NCBI GenBank assembly: GCA_016718845.1
Contig: JADKCK010000017.1
Span: 1 to 64,000, forward strand
Source: Sphingobacteriales bacterium
GTDB taxonomy: Bacteria; Bacteroidota; Bacteroidia; Chitinophagales; UBA2359
Reading direction: 5' to 3'
DNA length: 64,000 nt
Part shown: in pieces, positions 19,471 to 28,925 of the stretch
How the letters are laid out: every line of letters starts with the position of its first letter
How positions within the stretch are numbered: position 1 is the first letter of the stretch
Translations under genes and position numbers: made by a program
The notes under the pieces: generated by a model
What the model was told of the DNA's origin: nothing
What the model saw: the letters and a program-made list of their open reading frames with translations, nothing else
Databases searched by the model: none

Positions 19471-20823
19471 TTAATTGGTAGGGCCATTATCAACCTGCGA
19501 CTCAATTTGGTCTTGGATAGATGCGGGTATTAAATCGAACAAATCAAAACCTGTCAGGTTTTCTAGTTCATCAACACTAATTCGATAATCGCCCCAACTG
19601 CTACCCACCGATTGTGTGTTAGGCATATCAACCGCAATAACGCGCGTTTGGTTGGTAATGCGGCTTAGGTCGGTATTGCCAGTAGGTAGTACCACAATGG
19701 CTTTCCAGGTGTTAGAGGGAACAACAACGCGGTTGTTATCTAACTTTTGGGTAATGCCGCCATTGCTGCCTTGCCCACCTTGCCCGCGTGGTCCCGCCAC
19801 TATGTACAGTTCGTTGCCCTGCGACACCAAAGTGCGGCAATACGACTCTAAGTTTGCCCACAAACCTTGGTTATTATTAGGTGCTTGGGGCATCATGTTG
19901 GTCATAAAAAAAGTAGCCGAGTTATCGGCGATGCTTGTTGTGCGGTCGGCAGAGGGGCAGATGTGTCCTCGGTCAAATCCCGAACCAGAGAAACTGTATT
20001 GGTTTACTTGATACCAACCTGCGGGCAAGCCATCATCCACCCTAAAATCGTCTTGACGTTCGGCATCACCCAACCAGCCATTGCTTAAATGCCAGCTTAC
20101 CCAATTGGCAGTAGCTTTTGAGCGATTGTAAGACAAGGTGTATTGGGTTTTAAGCATCAAATAGTTATTTTCATTAGATATATCGGACGTGGCGCTGCTA
20201 GGGTTGCCCAAGGCGGCATTGTCGTCGCGGGGGTTGTTTATGGGGATAGTGGTGTTGCCCTCTTCGGTATAAATGGCAATATCATCGACACTTAGGCGGC
20301 GATTATCGGCAAGCGAGGTGTTGCGTATCTGAAAACGCACTTCGCCATCGGGTATATTTACATCAAAGGCTAGGGTTTCGAGGGTGGTGCTTGATGTGTT
20401 TACGGGTTCGGATAATACCTCCCAGTTTGTGCCGTTATCGGTCGAGTACCAAAGTTCCCACGACACAATACCGTCCGAGCCATACGAGCCTACGCTTATA
20501 TCTACCTCGTAGATGGGTGCTTGAACGCTAAACAACATGGTAACTTTGCCTTGCTCGCGTATGCGTGCCGATTTAGTGCCATTTTTTCGGTCGTTGTCGG
20601 TGGTACCAATAACGGCACTGTCAAAATACCACGAGCCTGTTGTTAGGTTTACACTTGCGGGGTCGTAGTTGCTTTTGCTGCCATTTTCAAAGCCTTCCGG
20701 AAAGCCGTCAACTAATGTCAATACGGGTTCGGTAACTATGGGGTCTTTTTCGTCGCAGCTACTAAATAAAATACTTAGTGTAAAAAAAAGTGGAAATAGA
20801 TGAAACAAAGTGTATGTTTTCAT
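19471..20823 (-). CDS. DNA/RNA non-specific endonuclease lipoprotein (NUC1 family)
   Basis: 450 residues starting at the ATG at 20823; the lipobox LFSSC gives Cys23. Residues 40-190 form a beta-sandwich module (MAM/CUB-like, ending LSVDDIAIYTEEG). Residues 215-440 are the His-Me finger nuclease: the DRGH motif at 284-287 carries the general-base His287, and Asn309 in FFMTNMMPQ is the metal-ligand position. Family members degrade DNA and RNA outside the cell, and a lipoprotein of this kind probably supplies nucleotides from extracellular nucleic acid. Monocistronic. Confidence 0.9.
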   Translation of the reverse strand: MKTYTLFHLFPLFFTLSILFSSCDEKDPIVTEPVLTLVDGFPEGFENGSKSNYDPASVNLTTGSWYFDSAVIGTTDNDRKNGTKSARIREQGKVTMLFSVQAPIYEVDISVGSYGSDGIVSWELWYSTDNGTNWEVLSEPVNTSSTTLETLAFDVNIPDGEVRFQIRNTSLADNRRLSVDDIAIYTEEGNTTIPINNPRDDNAALGNPSSATSDISNENNYLMLKTQYTLSYNRSKATANWVSWHLSNGWLGDAERQDDFRVDDGLPAGWYQVNQYSFSGSGFDRGHICPSADRTTSIADNSATFFMTNMMPQAPNNNQGLWANLESYCRTLVSQGNELYIVAGPRGQGGQGSNGGITQKLDNNRVVVPSNTWKAIVVLPTGNTDLSRITNQTRVIAVDMPNTQSVGSSWGDYRISVDELENLTGFDLFDLIPASIQDQIESQVDNGPTN

Positions 20824-21281
20824 TGGTGTGTTTTTTGTTTTTGTTTTTGTTTTTTGCAAGATGATACCATTGGCGTACCATATAAAACAGAACGCTGATT
20901 TTGTATGATTTTTATGATTGATTATGATTTTTTTTGATAAATGGTGCAACAGCATTTACGAAATGGCTACACATGGCTTAAATGCAGGTTATAAGTTGGG
21001 AGGTGCGTGAGGGAGTGTTGTGGGGAAGGTTTTTGGGTTGGCTGTTTTTTAATTTTAAATCTGGTGTCCGTTTTTTTATTAAGGGTGTACGTTTTTATTT
21101 GGGAGAACACAGAGATTTTTGGGGCTAATTTAGTTTGTAAAAATATAAACTTGTTCTTCTCTGTGTTTTCTGTGTCTCTTGTTGTTTTTTATTTTTTTAG
21201 TTCACAACAAATAAGGCATGCATAGCGATGTTTGGGCGATACAAGTATCGCCACTACTAGATAGTGGTTAGTAATTGTTTG
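20824..21281. repeat. intergenic region with an imperfect inverted repeat
   Basis: Near 21100-21180 arms of the GAACACAGAGA and TCTCTGTGTTTTC type face each other; a related arm pair occurs at 49079-49142. GT-rich runs (TTTTTGTTTTTG) follow the nuclease start. No gene is seen: the 72-codon frame at 21007 has no family features. Confidence 0.4.
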
Positions 21282-22688
21282 TTAGCTACCGGGCATATTA
21301 CCCCAACCAAACGAGCTTGCCAATCCGCCGGTGGCTGTTTCTTTGTATTTTTCGGATAGGTCGATGCCTGTTTGTCGCATAACCTCAACAACTTGGTCGA
21401 AGGAGATGATAGGTTGTGTGTTGCGTCCAACGGCGAGTAAGTAGGCATTGTAGGCTTTTATGGCTCCGTTGGCGTTTCGCTCAATACAAGGCACTTGCAC
21501 CAAGCCTTTTATGGGGTCGCAGGTCATGCCGAGGTGGTGTTCCATGGCAATTTCGGCAGCCATAGCCATTACAGATAGTGCTTCGTGGTGGCAAAAGGCA
21601 AATAAGGCGGCTGCCATAGCTGCTGCCGAGCCTACCTCGGCTTGACAGCCCAACTCGGCACCCGAAATAGAGGCGTTGTTTTTGATGATAAAGCCTATCA
21701 TGGCAGCTACCACCAAACCGCGTTGGAGTAAATCCTCGGGGATTTGGCAATCGGTGCGCAAGTAGGCTAAACATGCCGGAATAACACCCGCTGCTCCGTT
21801 TGTGGGGGCGGTAACTACCATGTTGCCGGCTGCGTTTTCTTCGGAGGTGGCAAGGGCATAGGCGTTTAGTCGGGCAAATAATGAGTCGGCATGGCGGCGT
21901 TGTGTTTCTAGTTGTTGGGCTTTTTGGTACATGGTTTTTGCTCGGCGATGTACGTTTAAACCACCGGGCAAAATGCCTTCGCGTTGCAAGCCTCGTTGTA
22001 CGCTTTCGTCCATTACACGCAAAATATCATCAAGGCGGTCAAAGATTTGTTCTTCGGTCATGCCTGTCAAAGACATTTCGTTTTCTATCAATAATTGGTC
22101 AATGGGCAAGCCTGTGTTGCGTTGGGTAGCTTCTAATTCTTGCATGTTTTTATACACATGCTTAGGTTTGTGTGCTACATTAGTTTTACCAATTGCTTCT
22201 TTTGTGCCACCTTCTTGCTCAATAAACCCGCCGCCAACCGAGTAAAATACTTGGGTTAAAACGGGCGTATAATTGACCAAAAGCACTAATTTTAGGGTAT
22301 TTGGGTGGCGATATGGGTTGAAACCGTAATCAAAAAAAATATCGTTTTCGGTAAATAAAATTTGGGTTTGTTCAAAATCAAGGGTGTATTGTTCGTTTAC
22401 GGTTTCAAAAAAGTTGGTTAGTTGTTCGGTGTCTACGCTTGTTGGTGTGCAGCCCATTAAGCCTGCTAAAACGGCGCGGTGTGTGCCGTGTCCGTGTCCG
22501 GTGGCGGCAAGTGCGCCAAAAAGTTCGCACCTAATTTGCCATGTTGAGTTGGGCTGATGCTGTGCTGTAGACAGATAGTTTGCTGCATCTTGTCTAAATT
22601 GGTAGGCTGCCCGCATTGGACCAATGGTATGCGAGCTTGACGGACCGGGACCAATTTTAAATAGCTCAAAAAAAGAGGTGGTAATCAT
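21282..22688 (-). CDS. sdaA: L-serine ammonia-lyase, iron-sulfur dependent
   Basis: 468 residues, the single-chain form with beta and alpha domains fused. It deaminates L-serine to pyruvate and ammonia with a 4Fe-4S cluster. The start at 22688 gives MITTSFFELFKIGPGPSSSHT, the substrate-binding N-terminal motif. GHGTHRAVLAGLMG, APTNGAAGVIPACLAYL, GCQAEVGSAAAMAAAL and MTCDPIKGLVQVPCIERNA are visible; the last three contain the cluster cysteines. It appears monocistronic. Confidence 0.93.
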   Translation of the reverse strand: MITTSFFELFKIGPGPSSSHTIGPMRAAYQFRQDAANYLSTAQHQPNSTWQIRCELFGALAATGHGHGTHRAVLAGLMGCTPTSVDTEQLTNFFETVNEQYTLDFEQTQILFTENDIFFDYGFNPYRHPNTLKLVLLVNYTPVLTQVFYSVGGGFIEQEGGTKEAIGKTNVAHKPKHVYKNMQELEATQRNTGLPIDQLLIENEMSLTGMTEEQIFDRLDDILRVMDESVQRGLQREGILPGGLNVHRRAKTMYQKAQQLETQRRHADSLFARLNAYALATSEENAAGNMVVTAPTNGAAGVIPACLAYLRTDCQIPEDLLQRGLVVAAMIGFIIKNNASISGAELGCQAEVGSAAAMAAALFAFCHHEALSVMAMAAEIAMEHHLGMTCDPIKGLVQVPCIERNANGAIKAYNAYLLAVGRNTQPIISFDQVVEVMRQTGIDLSEKYKETATGGLASSFGWGNMPGS

Positions 22689-22948
22689 GGTAATTGGCAG
22701 TTGATTGGGTGTTGGTATTAGAAAATAGATTTGTTGAGGCGCTTGCTTTTTTTCTGGGGGTGCCACCAACCGAACAATTTAGGGTAAGCCAATCATCACC
22801 CCCAAAAAAGACATTTACCGCGTCAAGCGGGATTTTGCGTTATGCTCAACAATGGCTTGTGGTGTGGCAGAGATTTGTAAATTGATGCACGACAAGGGTT
22901 TATTGTTGAGGTATTTTAGGGCGGATTTTTTAATGTTGGAGTTAGGTG

Positions 22949-23914
22949 TTACCTAGGTACTTCGATGCTTTTGATGATGTTGTTGATAACTTCGTCGGGG
23001 GTGCTGCCTTCCATTTCTTTTTCGGGGCTTAGCATAATACGGTGGCGCATTACGGGGCAGCACATGCTTATTAGGTCGTCGGGGGTTACAAAATCGCGAC
23101 CTTGCATGGCGGCAAATGCCTTAGCGGTGTTCATGATTGCCAATGACGCGCGGGGCGAGCCACCCAAATAAATATCCGAATGGTTGCGAGTGCGGTTAAC
23201 AATGGTGGCAATGTAGCGCAACAATTGTGGTTCGATGTGGATGTTTTTGACTTGCTCGCGGTAGGTTAATAAATCGCTTACCGACACAACAGCTTGGGTG
23301 TTGTTTAGGAGCTGGTTTTGGGGTTGATGAAAACGCTCTAAAATTTGCACTTCTTCGTCTAAGCTGGGGTAAAGCACTTCTATTTTAAACAAAAAACGGT
23401 CTAGTTGGGCTTCGGGTAAGCGGTAGGTTCCTTCTTGTTCGATGGGGTTTTGGGTTGCCAATACCATAAACGGGGGCGGCAGTGCTAGGGTTGTACCATC
23501 GGTGGTAATTTGTCGTTCTTCCATTACCTCAAATAGGGCGGCTTGGGTTTTGGCAGGCGAGCGGTTTATTTCGTCGATGAGTACGATATTGGAAAAAATA
23601 GGCCCCCGTTTAAATTCAAAGTCCGATGTTTTGAAATTAAATACCGAGGTGCCTAATACGTCAGAGGGCATTAGGTCGGGGGTAAATTGGATGCGCGAAA
23701 AATCGGTAGAGATGGTTCGGGCTAACAATTTGGCGGTTAATGTTTTGGCTACACCCGGCACGCCCTCTATGAGCACATGCCCGTCGGCAAGTAAGGCAAC
23801 CAATAACAAATCTATAAATTTATCTTGCCCAATAATGGTTTTACCAATTTCGTGTTTTACTTGTTGCACCATTTGGCGCAGATTGTCGAGCGGGAGACGA
23901 TTTTCAAATTCCAT
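22949..23914 (-). CDS. MoxR-family AAA+ ATPase
   Basis: 321 residues. Walker A is GVPGVAKT, Walker B IVLIDEINR and sensor 1 LATQNP; the lid domain includes GGSPRASLAIMNTAKAFA. MoxR ATPases act as chaperones for metal-centre or complex maturation and usually lie beside DUF58 and VWA-domain genes. None is present here, so the partner is unknown. A TACATTTGA -7-like element lies at 24039-24047 on the minus strand. Confidence 0.92.
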   Translation of the reverse strand: MEFENRLPLDNLRQMVQQVKHEIGKTIIGQDKFIDLLLVALLADGHVLIEGVPGVAKTLTAKLLARTISTDFSRIQFTPDLMPSDVLGTSVFNFKTSDFEFKRGPIFSNIVLIDEINRSPAKTQAALFEVMEERQITTDGTTLALPPPFMVLATQNPIEQEGTYRLPEAQLDRFLFKIEVLYPSLDEEVQILERFHQPQNQLLNNTQAVVSVSDLLTYREQVKNIHIEPQLLRYIATIVNRTRNHSDIYLGGSPRASLAIMNTAKAFAAMQGRDFVTPDDLISMCCPVMRHRIMLSPEKEMEGSTPDEVINNIIKSIEVPR

Positions 23915-24115
23915 AAAATAATTTAGATAGGTAGTGAAATACGGAAACTTATAACAAGTGGTTTAAGTTAATGTTGATAAAAGAAGTATAAAATAGCGCA
24001 CAAAGCGGTGTGTATGTTTTATCGGCTCATAAAAGGGTTCAAATGTAGGTATTTTTCTTGAAACGAGGGATAATTGTGCGTATTTTTCTTAAAAAATTTG
24101 CGTTAGGCAAAATAA

Positions 24116-24150
24116 AAAAGACTTAGCAGATGGGATTTGCTAAGTCTTGA
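24116..24150 (-). terminator. terminator of tRNA-Cys
   Basis: Stem AAGACTTAGCA...TGCTAAGTCTT followed on the minus strand by TTTTTATTTTG. Apart from this and the MoxR -7 element, 23915-24216 holds nothing recognisable. Confidence 0.7.
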
Positions 24151-24216
24151 TAAATGTTTGACATGTCGGTAAGAACCGAAAGAAGGTGGGACATATAAAC
24201 TTTGAAAAGAAAGGAG

Positions 24217-24287
24217 AGGTGGAAAGCGGATTCGAACCGCTGTAGCAGCTTTTGCAGAGCTGAGCCTAGCCACTCGGCCATCCCACC
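24217..24287 (-). tRNA. tRNA-Cys (anticodon GCA)
   Basis: 71 nt on the minus strand. The acceptor arms are GGTGGGA and TTCCACC, with discriminator U73, which is characteristic of tRNA-Cys. The D arm is GGCCGAGTGGCTAGGC-like, the anticodon stem CAGCT/AGCTG has loop CTGCAAA (anticodon GCA), and the T arm reads GCGGTTCGAATCCGC. CCA is not encoded. Confidence 0.93.
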
Positions 24288-24313
24288 TTATTGTTCTCGT
24301 TTCGTTTGTGAGT

Positions 24314-24322
24314 GCAAAGGTA
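24314..24322 (-). promoter_or_regulatory. -7 promoter element for tRNA-Cys
   Basis: TACCTTTGC on the minus strand, 27 bases before the mature 5' end of tRNA-Cys and just beyond the folB stop codon. Confidence 0.6.
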
Positions 24323-24325
24323 CGA

Positions 24326-24703
24326 CTATTTTTTAAACCTGCAATACTTTACGCCTTTTTTTTCTATTTCGATAAAAATTTTTTCTACTAAATTGTTCAT
24401 TGGTGGATAATGCTTGGTAATTCGCACTTTTGTGTGGTTAATTTGGGGCGATAATCCACTAATTTCATCTAATACCTGTTGTGCTACTGTTTCGACCAAA
24501 CGTTTGGGTGTTTGCATTTGTTGTTGGCAGATAGCTAATATTTGCTCGTAATTTACAGTATGATTTAGGTTGTCGGTGTATGCGGCTTGGGTGTTGTTGA
24601 GGGTAATGTATACATCTATAGTATACCTGCCACCCACAATTTGCTCTTGCGGGTAATAACCATGATAGGCATAAAACGTCATTCCTTCGACGGCTATAAG
24701 CAT
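24326..24703 (-). CDS. folB: dihydroneopterin aldolase
   Basis: 125 residues, usual family length. It converts 7,8-dihydroneopterin to 6-hydroxymethyl-dihydropterin and glycolaldehyde in folate synthesis. The GMTFYAYHGYYPQEQ N-terminal motif, the LNHTVNYEQI central motif with the pterin-binding region, KRLVETVAQQVLDEI and the terminal VRITKHYPPM are all present. It lies directly upstream of tRNA-Cys. Confidence 0.9.
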   Translation of the reverse strand: MLIAVEGMTFYAYHGYYPQEQIVGGRYTIDVYITLNNTQAAYTDNLNHTVNYEQILAICQQQMQTPKRLVETVAQQVLDEISGLSPQINHTKVRITKHYPPMNNLVEKIFIEIEKKGVKYCRFKK

Positions 24704-24721
24704 TTGATTGGGGATTAAAGT

Positions 24722-24838
24722 GTTTGGCTTTTGGCTTTTGGCTGCTGGCTACAGGTTTTGGGCTTATATGCTACTAGCTGTTAGCTATAGGCTAAAAGCT
24801 TGCCGATAGCCAACAGCGGACAGCCAAAAGCCGACAGC
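24722..24838. repeat. GGCTTTTGGCTG / CAGCCAAAAGCC inverted repeat
   Basis: The left half repeats GGCTTTTGGCTGCTGG and the right half its complement (AGCCAACAGCGGACAGCCAAAAGCC), so the region between trxB and folB can fold into a long hairpin. It is related to the repeats at 4315-4368 and 62355-62405. Confidence 0.65.
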
Positions 24839-24842
24839 CTTT

Positions 24843-25787
24843 CTAAGCTTGGCTTTTCACAAATTCTTCGTGCGACAACCATCTTTCGGCATCGAGGGCA
24901 GCCATGCAGCCTGTGCCTGCTGCGGTAACGGCTTGCCTATAAATGCTGTCTTGGGCATCGCCACAAGCAAAAACGCCTGCAACGTTGGTATAAGTGCTAC
25001 CAGCTTTGGTAACGATATAGCCTTCGGGGTTTAGGTCAATTTGACCTTTAAAAATATCGGTGTTGGGTTTGTGACCAATAGCTACAAAAAAGCCTTGAAT
25101 TGGAATATCGCTGGTTTCGTTGGTTTGAGTGTTTAATACGCGCATGGCGGTAACTTGGGTATCGCCCAATATTTCGAGGGTTTGGGTGTGCCAATGTATT
25201 TGTATGTTGGGGTTAGCTTCTACTCGGGCTTGCATTACCTGCGAGGCACGCATTTTGTTGCTGCGCACCAATAAATGTACTTTGGGGCATAGGTTGGCTA
25301 AGTATAGGGCTTCTTCGCAAGCGGTATCGCCGCCGCCAACAACAGCAACCTCTAAGTTTTTGTAAAAAAAGCCATCGCAAACAGCACATGCCGATACGCC
25401 ATAACCATTTAATCGAGCCTCGGACTCTAAGCCCAACCATTTTGCCGATGCACCTGTCGAGATGATAACAGCATCTGCCAATAAGGTGGTGCTTTCGTCG
25501 ATGGTAACTTGGTGCGGATAAACCGAAAAATCGACCGAGGTGACATAACCCCATCTGATGTCGGTTCCCATGCGCTCGGCTTGTGCCTTAAAGTCGTCCA
25601 TCATGGCGGGACCTTGTACGCCCTTGGGGTAGCCCGGATAATTTTCTACTTCGGTGGTTTGCATCAACTGACCACCTACTTCAACACCTGTATATAAAAC
25701 GGGTTTTAGGTTGGCTCGCGAGGCATAAATGGCTGCCGTATATCCCGCAGGACCCGAACCAATAATCAAACATTTTACGTGTTCCAT
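24843..25787 (-). CDS. trxB: thioredoxin reductase
   Basis: 314 residues, low-molecular-weight type. It transfers electrons from NADPH through FAD to thioredoxin. The FAD motif GSGPAGYTAAIYA, redox motif CAVCDG, NADPH motif VVGGGDTACEEALYLA and C-terminal FAD motif VAGVFACGDAQD are all present. The promoter match is TACCTTTGC at 25828-25836. Confidence 0.95.
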   Translation of the reverse strand: MEHVKCLIIGSGPAGYTAAIYASRANLKPVLYTGVEVGGQLMQTTEVENYPGYPKGVQGPAMMDDFKAQAERMGTDIRWGYVTSVDFSVYPHQVTIDESTTLLADAVIISTGASAKWLGLESEARLNGYGVSACAVCDGFFYKNLEVAVVGGGDTACEEALYLANLCPKVHLLVRSNKMRASQVMQARVEANPNIQIHWHTQTLEILGDTQVTAMRVLNTQTNETSDIPIQGFFVAIGHKPNTDIFKGQIDLNPEGYIVTKAGSTYTNVAGVFACGDAQDSIYRQAVTAAGTGCMAALDAERWLSHEEFVKSQA

Positions 25788-25827
25788 GTAAATTTATAAT
25801 GAACAATTAAGTTACGATTAACAAGCT

Positions 25828-25836
25828 GCAAAGGTA
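25828..25836 (-). promoter_or_regulatory. -7 promoter element for trxB
   Basis: TACCTTTGC on the minus strand, 41 bases upstream of the trxB ATG. Confidence 0.6.
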
Positions 25837-25935
25837 CAACAATTAACTAACTAAACAAAATGTACATCGCTTCAAAAGGGTTAAAAAAAACTTTCGATTT
25901 AAAAAAAAGCAAAAATAAGTACATACCTTTGCCTT

Positions 25936-26058
25936 ATGAAAATAGCCGAGATAGAAACGATGATTTTGCAACCAATAACCAACTGAAACGAGCTTAGGAT
26001 GGTATTGCACATTTTGCTGAATCTATTAACCGAACAATACCCCATTATCAATAACTAA
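25936..26058 (+). pseudogene. possible small leaderless ORF or gene remnant
   Basis: TACCTTTGC at 25924-25932 is followed four bases later by ATG, giving MKIAEIETMILQPITN and then TGA at 25984. The same frame continues (NELRMVLHILLNLLTEQYPIINN) to TAA at 26056, immediately before a MITE-like element. The whole 41-codon frame reads like a small helical protein with one nonsense codon. It could be a remnant, a leader peptide or chance; evidence is limited to this arrangement. Confidence 0.3.
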
Positions 26059-26451
26059 CGTTACGCAGGGCTGTTGGATAATTAAGTGGCAAGGGGCTTA
26101 GGAAGTAATTTGTTATTAGTATGCTACTGTTTACCACCCATTAAAAGTTTGTTACTTTTTTGCTTGATCAAAAAAGTAACCAAAAAAATCAAGGCGGTAT
26201 AGTAATTGGCTAAAATGTGCAACATTCCGCTAAAAGATATAAACTTGCACGCCAAATGCTTTGTTGGTCGGCTTTTTTCGGAGTTCGGTGTGGCGTGCTT
26301 CAAACAGTATATCTTTCTTAACGCTACATTTATGCCCCAATAAATTTCTTAACGCCAATTCCTATAATGCCGGTTCAGAAGAAATCAGCTGCACAACTGG
26401 GTATAAAAATACAAAAACACCTTGTTATTTGGAATAGGCTGCGTAACATCA
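26058..26451. mobile_element. MITE-like element, copy 1
   Basis: About 390 bp with inverted termini GTTACGCAG (26060-26068) and CTGCGTAAC (26439-26447). It is flanked by an exact 11-bp direct repeat ATCAATAACTA (26047-26057 and 26452-26462) that may be a target-site duplication. It encodes no protein. Inside are a GTTACTTTTTTG...CAAAAAAGTAAC type hairpin and long facing arms (GATATAAACTTGCACGCC and GGCGTGCTTCAAACAGTATATC). The reverse complement of this sequence occurs at 44820-45201. Confidence 0.7.
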
Positions 26452-26485
26452 ATCAATAACTATAAATTTAATTCTTAAACCAAGC

Positions 26486-27352
26486 ATGAGTCAGCTTTAC
26501 ACCGATTTTTTAGCTCCGTACATACCCCAAAGTGCGTTAACAATGGTAGCCGAGCAGTTGGCAAAATATAAGGTTCGGGTAGTGATTACCAATCCACGTA
26601 AATCTAAACATGGCGATTATAGGGCGCATCATCGCGGGCATCGTCATCAAATAAGCATCAATGGCAACCTTAACAGCTATGCTTTTTTAGAAACCTTACT
26701 GCACGAGTATGCCCATTTGTTGGTTAACGAACAATATGGCAGACGGGTGCAATCGCATGGCATAGAGTGGCAAGATATGTACCGACAAGTGCTGCAACCT
26801 TATTTGGCTGCTAATGTTTTTCCGGCAGATGTGGCAGCCGTTATACAGCATCATACCCAAAAAACAACTATTGGTGCTTGCAATAGCCCCGAAATGACCA
26901 AAGTGTTTAAACAATACGACCCACCTAAACAAGGCGAACAAGCATTGTCGGTAGCCCTCGAAACGCTGCCCTACCACACTTGTTTTAAAAACAAAGACAA
27001 CAAAGTGTTTGTGAAATACCAATTAAAGCGCACCAAATACATTTGTATAGAGGCATCAACAGGCTACGTTTGGACATTTAACGCCCTTGCAGACGTTGTA
27101 CCTATTGCCCCCGACAAACAAACGCAAGATATGCTTGATGTGCTAACTGCCCTACAAACACCTAACAGCAACAATCGTTTTGTTAAATTGGGTAGCATAA
27201 ATGTTAACGGTTATTGTAAATCGTTAGATGGCATACCTAAACAAGTAATCAACAAAATAGGCGAAAAGGTAACTTACAAAAACCTAATAAACCACCAATT
27301 GTATATGCAGCACCAACTTACTTTGGTAATGTCTGATTATAATAGTTACTAA
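26486..27352 (+). CDS. SprT-like zinc metalloprotease with C-terminal extension
   Basis: 288 residues. The N-terminal 120 residues have the SprT-type zinc site HEYAH (73-77) and the third-ligand motif SHGIEW (His91). Residues 165-190 (YHTCFKNKDNKVFVKYQLKRTKYICIE) fit the C-terminal strand region of the family, which often carries a zinc ribbon, but here the cysteines are few. Residues 225-288 are an extra domain (FVKLGSINVNGYCKSLDGIP) with no match I recognise. SprT proteins in eukaryotes cleave DNA-protein crosslinks; the bacterial role is not settled. It starts just after the MITE-like element. Confidence 0.78.
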   Translation: MSQLYTDFLAPYIPQSALTMVAEQLAKYKVRVVITNPRKSKHGDYRAHHRGHRHQISINGNLNSYAFLETLLHEYAHLLVNEQYGRRVQSHGIEWQDMYRQVLQPYLAANVFPADVAAVIQHHTQKTTIGACNSPEMTKVFKQYDPPKQGEQALSVALETLPYHTCFKNKDNKVFVKYQLKRTKYICIEASTGYVWTFNALADVVPIAPDKQTQDMLDVLTALQTPNSNNRFVKLGSINVNGYCKSLDGIPKQVINKIGEKVTYKNLINHQLYMQHQLTLVMSDYNSY

Positions 27353-27353
27353 A

Positions 27354-27402
27354 AAATCCCCCAAAATTTATCTGGTAAAAGATAAATTTTGGGGGATTTT
27401 GT
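27354..27402. terminator. bidirectional terminator
   Basis: Very long stem AATCCCCCAAAATTTATCT...AGATAAATTTTGGGGGATT between convergent SprT and GT2 genes, with A-rich and T-rich flanks. Confidence 0.85.
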
Positions 27403-27412
27403 GCTAGTGTTT

Positions 27413-28852
27413 TTATTTTTTGTTTGGTGTAGCAAAGCCTGCTCGGGTCATGTTTCCCCAGCCAACATTTTTGCCACGCATCAAATCGTAGTTACCTTTT
27501 AACGACCAATAAACGGTGCGCGGATGATACCGTATGGGTTCGACGAGGGCTGTAACGATAAGTTTGCGCAAGTCGGTTAAGTTTTTATATCGGGCGTAAG
27601 TTTGTACTTGCACTAATATAGCAAACTGCGAAATAAAAATGGCAAATACATACACCAATATAACCATCAAGAAGAAAAAATGCCAGTTGATAAATCCTAA
27701 CAAAGCAAAGACGAGTACAAAAATTAAACCGCCAGCTTCGGCAAACGGAGCCAGCCACTCTACAAATAGCCAGTAAGGATAACTTACCAAGCCTAAAAAT
27801 TTGTAAGTGGGATTAAAAAACATTTTTTTGTGTATCATCAAACACTCTACGGTACCACGTGCCCAGCGGTGTCGTTGTTTGCCCAATACGGTATAATCCG
27901 AGGGAGCTTCGGTCCAGCACAATGGTTCGGGTACATAGCCTACGGCATAAGGTATTTTATTTTCGAGTAGGTGTCGGTGCATCCGCATCACTAGTTCCAT
28001 GTCTTCGCCAACGGTTTTGTGGTTGTATCCGCCAACGGTTAGCACTGTTTGGCGATGAAACAAACCAAAGGCGCCCGAAATAAGCAATAAACCATTTACG
28101 CTGCTCCAGGCGGTTCGTCCGAGTAAAAAAGCCCTGAAATATTCTAATACTTGCATGCGGGGTATAAAAGCATTGGGCGATTTGATTTGTATTAAGCGCC
28201 CTTGTTCAATATCCGATTCGTTGGTAAGCCACACAATGCCCCCTACTGCCACCATTAGTTTGTTGGTTGATTGCATAATGGGTTTTACCATTTTCAAAAA
28301 CGAGTCGGATTCGATGATGCAATCTACATCGATACAAGCAAAATAATCGGCATCGGCAATGTTTATACCCACGTTAATGGCATCGGCTTTGCCACCGTTT
28401 TCTTTATCTATCACCAACAAATTTTTAAAAGCGGGGTTTGTTGATTGATATACACCGCGTACTGCTTTGGTAGGTACGGCGTTGTGGTAGTAGTAGTCTA
28501 TTTTTTGTAAATTGTAGTTTTCTATGGCGGCGGCTAAGGTGTTATCTTTGCTGCCGTCGTTTACCACTATAACCGTTAGGTTGCTGTAATGGATAGATAA
28601 TAAGGAGCGGATATTATCTACAATAGTTACTTGTTCGTTGTAGGCGGGGGCAATAATGGCAATTTTGGGCAGCAGCGGCGACGATAACAATTGGTTGTAG
28701 TCGGTGCTATTGCGGTCTTTGATGTATCGTTTTACTTGTCGTGCCGATAAGTAACCTATCACTAAATACGAACCCATCACGGTTATGCAGTAAAAGAAAA
28801 TGCCAAACTCAAAAAATTGCAGTAGTATATCTAGTACATTCTGGAAGGTCAT
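27413..28852 (-). CDS. processive family 2 glycosyltransferase, membrane
   Basis: 479 residues. One N-terminal transmembrane helix (about 12-36), a GT-A domain with APAYNE, NDGSKDNT, the DxD motif DVD (175-177), GED (282-284) and QRHRW (326-330), then three or four transmembrane helices (about 350-430). This is the layout of processive inner-membrane synthases such as poly-N-acetylglucosamine or cellulose-like synthases. It is last in a minus-strand run with the HEAT protein (74-bp gap), YaiO-like barrel, glmS and a response regulator. The substrate is inferred to be an amino sugar only from the nearby glmS. Confidence 0.85.
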   Translation of the reverse strand: MTFQNVLDILLQFFEFGIFFYCITVMGSYLVIGYLSARQVKRYIKDRNSTDYNQLLSSPLLPKIAIIAPAYNEQVTIVDNIRSLLSIHYSNLTVIVVNDGSKDNTLAAAIENYNLQKIDYYYHNAVPTKAVRGVYQSTNPAFKNLLVIDKENGGKADAINVGINIADADYFACIDVDCIIESDSFLKMVKPIMQSTNKLMVAVGGIVWLTNESDIEQGRLIQIKSPNAFIPRMQVLEYFRAFLLGRTAWSSVNGLLLISGAFGLFHRQTVLTVGGYNHKTVGEDMELVMRMHRHLLENKIPYAVGYVPEPLCWTEAPSDYTVLGKQRHRWARGTVECLMIHKKMFFNPTYKFLGLVSYPYWLFVEWLAPFAEAGGLIFVLVFALLGFINWHFFFLMVILVYVFAIFISQFAILVQVQTYARYKNLTDLRKLIVTALVEPIRYHPRTVYWSLKGNYDLMRGKNVGWGNMTRAGFATPNKK

Positions 28853-28925
28853 GGGCGGGTTGCTTGTTGTTTATTGGCTGCTAATTATTGATTTTGTGCG
28901 AGGAGTAATTGGTTTGTAATGATTT

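Noticed and set aside
21007..21225. 72-residue protein with hydrophobic stretches
   Set aside because: No homology is recognised; the sequence is GT-rich and includes an inverted repeat, so it is more likely non-coding.
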